In this document: piece after piece, positions 9,201-12,925 of the stretch
Numbering within the stretch: the stretch's first letter is position 1
How the letters are laid out: every line of letters begins with the position of its first letter
Assembly (NCBI GenBank): GCA_017550055.1
Contig: JAFYMM010000390.1
Location: 1-12,925, forward strand
DNA from: Paludibacteraceae bacterium
GTDB taxonomy: Bacteria; Bacteroidota; Bacteroidia; Bacteroidales; Paludibacteraceae
Direction: 5' to 3'
DNA: 12,925 bases
The notes under the pieces: generated by a model
Told to the model about the DNA's origin: nothing
Databases searched by the model: none
The model's input: only the letters and a program-made list of their open reading frames with translations
Made by a program: the position numbers and the translations under genes

Positions 9201-10670
9201 TTGCGTTGTGCTTCCACCTACAATTTCAACTTCATAATTTCCTGCCTTACCAAATTCAGTCCAAGACAAATCTGCACTTTGGGCCAATATATTATCTATT
9301 CTAATTTTTTCTAAACGTGGGCATATCGGACGCACCTTAACTGAAAAATTATCAACATACAATTTACTACCTCCATTAACTCCTGCCGGCAATTCGACAA
9401 ATACTGAAATATTCTCTTGCGTTGCATAATAAGAAGCATCAGTACAGAAACGAACCTCATGCCAACCAGAATGGAAATCTATCGTATCCGCCCAAATAAT
9501 TTCAAATGCGTCTGCCGATAACGGATCTGTTGTCAACCCAACATTATATCGCAAACCATAATCACCATATATCATAAATGAAATTTCCAAATCATTTGCG
9601 CTATGTGCTATTTGTTGCGATACAACATAACTTGACTTAGTCGAATTACCTTTTAAAATCAAAGAATAACCCGAATCTCCATACTTAAAGTTAGAATCCG
9701 AAATTTCTACACCTGAAGTATTATTAGGATTGACAACCCAACACGAAGACAAAATCTTACTTTGATCATCAAATTTTTCAACAAAAGGTAATACTTTTGC
9801 TTCACATAATGTACTAAAAACAAATTCATCTGACCATTTAGATATGCCTTTACTATCATCACTACAATCTGAACGTAACTTCACTTTATATGTGCTATTA
9901 CTATTCAAACCATCAATTGTATAAATATTAGAACCATCATTTTCAAATTTTAAATCATTGTATCCACCTACAATAGCACCATTCAAATCAGTGACCATTA
10001 TTCTAAAATGCGATGGTATCGAACCTGCATTTGCATCAATAACCCACACTATCGAAGCACTATTTTGTTGTATCGAATACAAATCTAACTGCATCGGATA
10101 AGCACATATCGAAACATCTTCAACAGACACATTATCAAGATAATGATTACTAGAAGCAGCTCCTTTATCTGCTTTATTACTTACACTTTTAAATGCTATT
10201 TTTACCTTTTTACCAGTATATTGATTAAGTTGATATGTACGCAAAGTCCAATCAGCAGCAACCAATCCACTATCCAATATGTGACGCACAAAACTATTAT
10301 TATCATCTGACAACACATCAACATACACATTAAATTCTCCACCATATTGATTTTTAAAATAGAAACTAAGAGTCTTATCTGAACTCAATTCCAAAAGCGG
10401 AGTTTTTAGCACACTTGTTGTTCCTACAGATGCTTTATTTGAATTAAAAGACATACCAATTCCTTCATAACCACTAGTAGCCGAACGCCATTGATTACTT
10501 GCATTAGTTGTCCCTTCCGAAACATCCCAACCCTGAGGTATACGCGTATTACCTGAAGTTGACAAAGAATTAAAATCCTCATACAACAATGACTGTTGCG
10601 CATACAAAGGATATACACCAAACATCAGTAACAATGTAATAATAAGAAAATAAAAAGATTTCGTTTTCAT
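252..10670 (-). CDS. Giant T9SS-exported surface protein with alternating jelly-roll and Fn3-like modules (3472 aa)
   Basis: This is a predicted cell-surface or secreted adhesin-like protein of roughly 380 kDa. A signal peptide (residues 1-24, ending PLYA/QQS) is followed by twelve jelly-roll modules of about 150-200 residues. These resemble cleaved-adhesin / choice-of-anchor-J domains: each starts near P(F/Y)xExF...CW and most end near (V/I)D(N/D)xxV. The first eleven are each followed by a fibronectin type III-like module of about 80-100 residues, ending W..x.FxTxC. Residues about 3015-3378 form seven CDSIV repeats, and 3390-3472 are a type A sorting domain with PNP at 3396. The ATG at 10668-10670 directly precedes the signal peptide and has no Shine-Dalgarno. 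No catalytic motif was recognised. Domain types are assigned by pattern from memory of these families, so the fold calls are likely but the ligand is unknown. Both ends are intact, with no frameshift or internal stop. Confidence 0.93.
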   Translation of the reverse strand: MKTKSFYFLIITLLLMFGVYPLYAQQSLLYEDFNSLSTSGNTRIPQGWDVSEGTTNASNQWRSATSGYEGIGMSFNSNKASVGTTSVLKTPLLELSSDKTLSFYFKNQYGGEFNVYVDVLSDDNNSFVRHILDSGLVAADWTLRTYQLNQYTGKKVKIAFKSVSNKADKGAASSNHYLDNVSVEDVSICAYPMQLDLYSIQQNSASIVWVIDANAGSIPSHFRIMVTDLNGAIVGGYNDLKFENDGSNIYTIDGLNSNSTYKVKLRSDCSDDSKGISKWSDEFVFSTLCEAKVLPFVEKFDDQSKILSSCWVVNPNNTSGVEISDSNFKYGDSGYSLILKGNSTKSSYVVSQQIAHSANDLEISFMIYGDYGLRYNVGLTTDPLSADAFEIIWADTIDFHSGWHEVRFCTDASYYATQENISVFVELPAGVNGGSKLYVDNFSVKVRPICPRLEKIRIDNILAQSADLSWTEFGKAGNYEVEIVGGSTTQVQKFTTNPCKIVGLEGNSEYSVRVRSVCSATESGEWSEVVTFVTACGVMESNVFQQSFEASSGVIPECWQVKQFIAGYGDGENYGNQGIDIYTPVYSMYPDGITVTEAKDGNKVLRFRKTKGGTRTALVVRPMQIDVAGAYDVSFWMYRHAREVIVNGEKQREQLRVLVNNTPDTIGAIELGVINAYYLHSPQVDGVGYYQYDYNIPLSGTVYLMIEALAASYGNDMYVDDIRVYPAPTCRKIKDIEMLPPTQTAFGMKWVKGANETSWIVKYRLTDPNTGVTIEHSEKQVNGSTPEFWLEGLTHSTEYRIAGKVAAYCGVGDTSIWVDFDYKFMTECAPVVEYPYVQYFEGQTFPPVCWSMTVPAGSIERHERSDYIYEGAGVMMEAPGNGQALVTPQFRFESGKKYRISFMMMRNSGDGGIKVMLNDRPDTLGAEQLLYIPTDYLQEPKVTKKGYYQYRVDFDAVGDKYLMFVQTSTSYSSANDYIDNVIVAEKPACETITSFEVKNVSSYSAQLFVSEDGVDAYEVSLCKDGVSVVDGLKFTSDTTIVDLTNLEISTTYNVYVRSVCSNGVYGEWTTMNYSFTTLCEPFAITKNTPFTEGFEELVDATQLEGCYLSEGGYFRVTKEDLSTKKYQSMNHANTGTLYAWINGASASIFRPVLLKAGVYYEISAYAIQAGTSGYISFGYSKSAVKDSMTVVLSQEYISESWNKHLAYFMVEEDGVYFFGIDVYASTSAGIDDIIIQEISCAPSPTSIANLTSSSAAIKIMDMSAGKWILSVNDFEFVPENSRGNVFYDTITSQYTDLNDLMADKEYFYAVKSLCGADEESSWSSLQTFRTRCSSTAVPFTDGFEYGFDCWTFVGENQYVNSNSAQKVSGSQGLSVSKATVITPELDVESLADYMITGWVRSNAGDVDLSIGVMTDPADVSTFEPIGSFHIQDGWKWYQFKMYFNDLLMDDYADFRSARYVAIYLPQEDVSFFMDDIEVKFAPTCKQPVEPKFDAVTSNSVTMSWTSKGDENSWNVVGYIGERVMVDTIVTTNPTTIVNLKHSTAYDFEVNAICSATDSSDFTNVGRVITECGVWSLPYVEDFKSYSYGSLPLCWEDGEGASFDSKNNWRVEYSRLYFESVDYYNTTGNKAAILSPLFDLTKEEGARLNIGLMNKYADTVTVKLSIDGGQTYPILLGEGYTNLTQYTQLEFDLTPYVGNVVRISIMGKSSGLEGSFIAINYFEVEKIESCMRPVSLTVQSIGGISATIQINDTTNATAWQYVCLRQGEYIEDVTTFVDVTTNPFTINNLAGFTKYTLYVRTNCGAKQSSWRIIEFMTECAEVNSIPYVESFEDIESVNEGCYTIFTTKTGETPWRPSTGLSWSTYSDGLQSMQLFSSDTYPLFVIMPQLDAPTTSLQVEFDYLSNKASYYAPDIVVGVMTDPSDASSFVEVETFVPFEPEKDADGRYLFLTSKVQFNVLDVEYANARIAFKVGPTLYDNGDVCIDNIKITKSSGCPNVRSLNLIEVGTTSARVALDYKSAAVQLAYGHATQDIDSMPRFVSTLDTIELLNLTKATNYVVYARSVCGVDTGDWVQPLLFGTNCDDYIITNEQSYTESFNSYGSHPYAFPSCYTRLNKVYELGVEYPKLTKANASEGDKYVLNLYKNSSVALPAFSVPGEKLSISYISYNPQGGTYYQIGLQDDLSDESTFQIVKDDIYATSNTRTEVFDFSKYNVAGKYIVFRGKVTTKQVYIDNIVVTTAPECFAPSDLAIEVFGDTFAVATWNHAPAAVGYVYTLSSSNGIIRQQIAPTLEKLTLTDLTPNTQYVLRMRTVCTDSTEWIETKFRTLNSVPTIPYTCGFENEEENQEWIFANGSENVKFIIGENSNNSVLTGEKALYVADASGEYGYYDYGSSNIYAYRTFLFEPGDYQVSFDWKCNGEAERDFGRVFFAPTNIYVTPGEKIGANGLDTEKYIRLHEADKLCGSTSWKKETTMFTITEPVNYHLLVQWSNDVSTATLPPLSIDNIQIKSVECGVIDMLTLAEVTTSSAVIVFDNPNDGEVVEYYVSSMADGGDMLSFGEVSGDTIRLTALTADTQYYLFARPKCAGDEVSPWTILGFATECLPIEVTLNNPFIENFDTYNSTDILDNCWTEEHLKGSNSWLTNVVDVSFSAVAAPYSGVNYMSLSGRGGANKNAATRQFSLKGQTYYKVSIYARQSDLTAAYMHIVTRTGSEIQSLVRSEVLNIDYQKISAEFFAPTDGVYELGFMGEISGSSWNMIVDDFSVEALSVGTPVGLTVDAITQNSVDLSWMGNSSEYQVQVLKSDVVVVDVKVGEARTTIATLQPSMTYTARVRAVYGTEVSDWTSVIFSTECGVVYPPFVENFETSALTTIPMCWDNTTQSQLLEPMYNWNVIQPAEYSYIGTEYGRCVQIQCASTTGYSMLMTPQIELDGDYVFSFNYLSSSPTEKLKVVVISDDKADTLGVYSNTDNTWESARFDLSAYRGSVVRLGFYATSAKGSAAYIVVDNIRVICYVDDVVFEDAICQPSQGTVMYTKNGFSVNSSSLKIGENVIERLFEAQSMDECDTLKTLRLTMNPSGIYQYNDTICEGETYNKGAFAGKNLVLSGYYDALLQSSCGCDSVVRVNLTVLNNHNTLSASICEGDVYKLGDKLLSEAGIYVDTLVNSRGCDSIVTLTLSIVPKYFQQNRLVCEGEKVQWLDTVLTTTGRYERVYKNNSGCDSIVVMNLNVLPSVVEVFDTICLGQEYLFLDTILTEAGLYVRTFQNVLRCDSIVHLNLYVSTPEPTIENDYVCEGELYSGYGHSRITITQDTMLVQRFSYPDRCDSLVHIYVDFVERIEIDTTIVISEGDIYEFGENTLSKAGNYREVFTSSVGCDSIVNLTLEVGTGLEGVYVLSLVIVPNPISGGEITYINRDWTAEEMQGLMLEVIDATGKVILREEPMIYPIAVEGLPTGGIYLVRVIDGTGGIHVGRIVVIQ
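255..503 (-). other. Type A T9SS C-terminal sorting domain of the giant protein
   Basis: Residues about 3390-3472 carry the usual order of this domain family: a VPNP motif (P at 3396), a strand reading LMLEVIDATGKVI, then a LPTGGIYLVRV segment, and a final short strand GRIVVIQ at the very C-terminus. In T9SS substrates this domain directs outer-membrane passage and is normally removed during attachment to the surface or release. Its presence implies that the organism has a working T9SS, although no por/spr translocon gene is in the window. Confidence 0.9.
537..1628 (-). repeat. Seven CDSIV-type protein repeats, about 50 residues (150 bp) each
   Basis: Six clear repeats and one divergent leading copy lie at residues about 3015-3378. 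The core pattern is (I/V)CEGexY..G...L..aG.Y...... followed by CDS(I/V)V.L.L.V. The CDS cysteines are at 3115, 3165, 3215, 3265, 3319 and 3370, giving steps of 50, 50, 50, 54 and 51 residues; at DNA level the first three steps are exactly 150 bp. The divergent copy has ICQP at 3021 and ECDTL at 3061. Repeats of this kind are common just before the sorting domain in Bacteroidota surface proteins and probably act as a stalk. The DNA copies have diverged, so there is no sign of very recent expansion. Confidence 0.88.
1641..10589 (-). repeat. Array of 12 jelly-roll modules alternating with 11 Fn3-like modules
   Basis: Boundaries follow conserved cysteines. Fn3-like modules begin after Cys 189, 450, 730, 989, 1240, 1484, 1729, 1994, 2242, 2511 and near 2766 (no Cys). 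They end at Cys 289, 536, 828, 1079, 1332, 1571, 1818, 2081, Asn 2327 (no Cys), Cys 2600 and Cys 2850. Jelly-roll modules fill the gaps; the first spans about residues 28-188 and the last about 2851-3008. The Fn3-like modules share SAxxxW near the start, a YxVxVRSVC strand and a W.....FxTxC end. The jelly-rolls share an (E/D)xF start and a terminal acidic (V/I)D(N/D). Sequence identity between copies is low, so the array is old rather than freshly duplicated. Confidence 0.85.
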
Positions 10671-10710
10671 ATAAAATAGATATTGATTTAAGTAATATGA
10701 GATTTATAAT
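10671..10710. other. Short leader between terminator and giant-gene start
   Basis: Only about 40 AT-rich bases separate the end of the intrinsic terminator from the ATG at 10668-10670. On the minus strand I see neither a TAnnTTTG -7 box nor a TTTG at the right distance, and no Shine-Dalgarno. Either the promoter is non-canonical and overlaps the hairpin, or the giant gene depends on read-through from upstream. Confidence 0.4.
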
Positions 10711-10753
10711 TTTAAAAAGGTTTGAGGGCATTCTACGATGTCCTCAAACCTTT
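10711..10753 (-). terminator. Rho-independent terminator between the OmpA-family gene and the giant gene
   Basis: Arms at 716-731 and 738-753 pair continuously over 16 positions, including one G-T pair (728/741), around a 6-base loop at 732-737. The minus-strand 3' arm ends in CCTTTTT and then runs into AAAATTATAAATC, so the U-tract is short (five T, three of which also pair in the stem). It begins 8 bases after the OmpA-family stop codon at 10762-10764. The plus-strand reading also has a weak T-rich tail, but no plus-strand gene needs it. Confidence 0.87.
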
Positions 10754-10761
10754 ATTATATC

Positions 10762-12423
10762 TTATTCATTACTAAGAATTGTAAATTCTACCCTTCGGTT
10801 TTCTGCACGGCCTTCTTCTGTTTTATTAGATTCGATTGGTTCTTTCGAGCCTCGACCATTCCATTCCATACGAGAAGGGTCTATACCACGTTTAACCATT
10901 TCATCAAATACAGATTTAGCACGTCCTTCTGACAATTTTTTATTATATCGTTCAGAACCTACGTTATCCGTGTGACCTGTAATTCTAATTCGCATATTTG
11001 GATTTTTCTCCAATAATTGATACATATCTTCAAGTGACTGAGTTGATACATTACGGATAACAGTCTTATCTGTATCAAACAACAAGTTACGCAAGATTAC
11101 GACTGTATTTTTCTTAATTGGTTGCAAATCCACATACAATGTATCACTTACTACATTAAACAACGTGTCGTTAAAATCAATGTAACCAGGACGTGAAACA
11201 AAGAGTCCATACTTACCATTATCAATTTGTTCTTCTACGAAACCAGTTTCTTTATCTGTCATACCTGCAAATATAGTATCTGTTTTTTCGCCTAAGTTAT
11301 ATACTTTAACAACCGCATCCAATGGCTCTTGAGTTTCATAATCATGAACAAACAAATAGAAGTATGTTGGATCTGGAATATAAGTCAAATCTCTAAGAAC
11401 TGGACGACGTACTTTTCTCTTTGGTTTTGGTTTTGGAGCTTTATCAATACCTAACAATACTGTAAATTTCGCACCTACAACTAATGAATTCAAATTAGCT
11501 AATTTACCTTCACTATTTTTTACAGATAAAATACTATTGTTTTGGAATTGACCATTTTCAATATTTGACAATGGCACTTCGAATGTTCCATCACCATTAT
11601 CTTTCATTTCTGGGAAATTAAACAATAAACCATTAGGTGTATTTTTATTGATATTCATAAGACCATAATCAAAGAATGCACCCACTCTATAAGACAATTT
11701 ACGTTTCTCTTTACCCGAACCGTACTCTAATGCTGCTGCTGGAAAATATTCATCAAGACAAATACCTGCCTCTGCAGAAATTGCTACATCAAGACCAAAT
11801 TGCAAATTGCTACCATATTTTGCTTGTTGAGTATTCAAATTATGTGTAGGCATATTTTCCAAATTATCAATCAATGTAGGATCGACAAGATACGTTGTAA
11901 CATCACTCTTCATTGAGTAATTACCCAACAATCCTAAACCAACTTTTGCACCTGCTAAGAAATAGAGTTGATTAATTTCCGCACCAAACATAATAGGGAT
12001 GTTCAATGACATACGATTTTGAGCCTCACGATATTTGCTTGAACTCAAAAAATACAACATGTTTTGCTGAACTTGTTGATCTTTATATATGTATTTACCT
12101 GAATAATCAAAATCATCCAAACGAGTAGTAGAATTTAAATACATAAATTCCAATCCTGCACGGAAATTAAAATTTGAGTTATGTTTCATAAAGTAGCCTA
12201 CTCCAAGCATACCTGCTCCACCTCCTGGCACTGATGTGCCATCAATTCCATGCAATAAAGCTGAGTATCCACCTCCGCCATAAACATCAATAAAAGAACT
12301 GATTGTTTTTGGCGCACTCTCTTTTTCTTTTTTGCGTTTACGTTTTTGAGCATCTACATCCGAAAATGGAACAATCAAAAACACCGCTAACAATAACAAT
12401 GTAATTTTTGTTAAATGTTTCAT
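10762..12423 (-). CDS. Outer-membrane protein: beta-barrel, basic linker, CRD-like domain and OmpA peptidoglycan-binding domain (553 aa)
   Basis: Probably an outer-membrane protein tethered to peptidoglycan. Residues 1-25 are a signal peptide (cleavage likely DVDA/Q), followed at once by KRKRKKEKE (27-35). Residues about 42-327 alternate aromatic and glycine-rich amphipathic segments, starting FIDVYGGGGYSALL and closing LVVGAKFTVLLGI, as in porin-like beta-barrels. A Lys/Arg/Pro linker spans 328-341. Residues about 353-440 look like a carboxypeptidase-regulatory-like sandwich (PLDAVVKVYN ... GKYGLFVSRPGY). Residues about 442-549 are a complete OmpA domain with LLFDTDK, TGHTDNVG and LSEGRA; Asp486 and Arg501 match the pair that binds diaminopimelate in this family. 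The start ATG at 12421-12423 is 26 bases after the upstream stop, so the two genes are probably co-transcribed. T9SS component PorE also joins CRD and OmpA domains, but it carries TPR and propeller domains not present here, so PorE is unlikely. Confidence 0.9.
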   Translation of the reverse strand: MKHLTKITLLLLAVFLIVPFSDVDAQKRKRKKEKESAPKTISSFIDVYGGGGYSALLHGIDGTSVPGGGAGMLGVGYFMKHNSNFNFRAGLEFMYLNSTTRLDDFDYSGKYIYKDQQVQQNMLYFLSSSKYREAQNRMSLNIPIMFGAEINQLYFLAGAKVGLGLLGNYSMKSDVTTYLVDPTLIDNLENMPTHNLNTQQAKYGSNLQFGLDVAISAEAGICLDEYFPAAALEYGSGKEKRKLSYRVGAFFDYGLMNINKNTPNGLLFNFPEMKDNGDGTFEVPLSNIENGQFQNNSILSVKNSEGKLANLNSLVVGAKFTVLLGIDKAPKPKPKRKVRRPVLRDLTYIPDPTYFYLFVHDYETQEPLDAVVKVYNLGEKTDTIFAGMTDKETGFVEEQIDNGKYGLFVSRPGYIDFNDTLFNVVSDTLYVDLQPIKKNTVVILRNLLFDTDKTVIRNVSTQSLEDMYQLLEKNPNMRIRITGHTDNVGSERYNKKLSEGRAKSVFDEMVKRGIDPSRMEWNGRGSKEPIESNKTEEGRAENRRVEFTILSNE

Positions 12424-12449
12424 AATGATAAATTTTATTGGTTATTTTA
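12424..12449. other. 26-base operon-type gap without terminator or ribosome-binding motif
   Basis: The gap between the stop codon at 12450-12452 and the ATG at 12421-12423 is entirely A/T-rich and has no inverted repeat. There is no room for a full promoter, which supports co-transcription of the two flanking genes. No Shine-Dalgarno is present, as is usual in Bacteroidota. Confidence 0.6.
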
Positions 12450-12925
12450 TTATATTTTTCCTACAACTATTTTTCTAATTTCTACATCCCCATCTAAATA
12501 ATTAAACTGCATTATATAAATTCCTGCTTCTTTCGGCATATCTATTATATTCACACCCTCTGCCAAATCAGAAACTGAATATAACAATCCCGACATACTA
12601 TACACATAACATTTTGCAGCTTTTTGTATTTCCACGTTGATTACATCATTCGCAAATACTACAACTCCTGTATTTTCTAACTCTCCTTGCGAAAATTCCA
12701 CAGGAACAACCGAACATGTAAATACAGAAACTCCATCATCTTTACGTGTCAATAATACCTGATAATCTCCACTAAAGTCTAAATTAGCACCTGTATAATA
12801 TTGAGATGTAGTAAATCCTTCCAATGGCATACCATTCAAAAACCATTGATAAGCCACAAATTCATATCCTCCATTATAATCGCTATTCTTAACCGCCAAA
12901 ACATCATTCCAGCGTTGAGCAATAA
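12450..12925 (-). CDS. C-terminal part of a T9SS-exported surface protein with a QRWNDV-type module
   Basis: The reading frame is open to the right edge, so the gene is cut by the window; 157 residues are visible. They begin IAQRWNDVLAVKNSDYNGG and continue YEFVAYQWFLNGMPLEG, then a segment FSGDYQVLLTRKDDG. I recognise this combination (RWNDVLAV, NGGY.F..YQW..NG, Y.V.LTR..DG) from the C-terminal ends of large Bacteroidales surface proteins. From about visible residue 86 the tail looks like a type A sorting domain: IQKAAKCYVYSMSGLLYSV, then KEAGIYIMQF, ending EIRKIVVGKI, but without a clear PNP motif. A TTG at 12897-12899 could be taken as a start, but the conserved QRWNDV residues lie upstream in the same frame, so it is internal. 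The product is probably secreted or surface-bound; the N-terminal domains that would define its role lie outside the window. Confidence 0.85.
   Translation of the reverse strand, partial: IAQRWNDVLAVKNSDYNGGYEFVAYQWFLNGMPLEGFTTSQYYTGANLDFSGDYQVLLTRKDDGVSVFTCSVVPVEFSQGELENTGVVVFANDVINVEIQKAAKCYVYSMSGLLYSVSDLAEGVNIIDMPKEAGIYIMQFNYLDGDVEIRKIVVGKI

Noticed and set aside
252..10670. Protease or other enzyme function for the giant protein, by analogy with gingipain adhesin regions
   Set aside because: The protein goes straight from the signal peptide into a jelly-roll module; no catalytic domain or active-site motif was found anywhere along it.
10697..10975. Plus-strand open frames overlapping the end of the OmpA-family gene and its terminator
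   Set aside because: They run across a perfect minus-strand terminator and antisense to the conserved OmpA domain; nothing in the translated sequence resembles a real protein.
12897..12899. TTG as the start of the right-edge gene
   Set aside because: The frame stays open upstream to the window edge and the upstream residues IAQRWNDV are part of the recognisable module, so the TTG is an internal Leu codon.

Overview
The window looks like a chromosomal segment of a Bacteroidota bacterium, most likely a member of the Bacteroidales with a type IX secretion system (T9SS). The evidence is two proteins with C-terminal T9SS-type sorting domains, an OmpA/carboxypeptidase-regulatory-like outer-membrane protein, large repeat-built surface proteins, AT-rich DNA, and start codons preceded by A/T-rich sequence without a Shine-Dalgarno motif. 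Genus or species cannot be read from this sequence.

All four genes lie on the minus strand, so transcription runs from the right edge to the left. In that order: (1) 12925-12450, the C-terminal 157 residues of a large secreted protein with a QRWNDV-type module and a sorting-like tail; (2) after a 26-base gap, 12423-10762, a 553-residue outer-membrane protein with a predicted beta-barrel, a basic proline-rich linker, a CRD-like beta-sandwich and an OmpA peptidoglycan-binding domain; (3) a strong intrinsic terminator at 10711-10753; (4) 10670-252, a giant 3472-residue surface protein; (5) a second intrinsic terminator at 203-242; (6) an intergenic stretch; (7) 54-1, the first 18 codons of another exported protein.

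The giant protein dominates the window. It has a signal peptide, then twelve jelly-roll (cleaved-adhesin / choice-of-anchor-J-like) modules, the first eleven each followed by a fibronectin type III-like module. Next come seven cysteine-bearing 'CDSIV' repeats of about 50 residues and a type A T9SS sorting domain. I see no catalytic motif in it, so adhesion or a structural surface role is the best reading.

A plausible joint picture, by inference, is two T9SS-exported surface proteins flanking an outer-membrane protein tethered to peptidoglycan. The most informative signal is internal to the giant protein: two classes of conserved cysteine are lost in matched pairs across the repeats, which predicts its disulfide pattern from one sequence. 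No RNA genes, CRISPR arrays, insertion sequences or plus-strand genes are supported.
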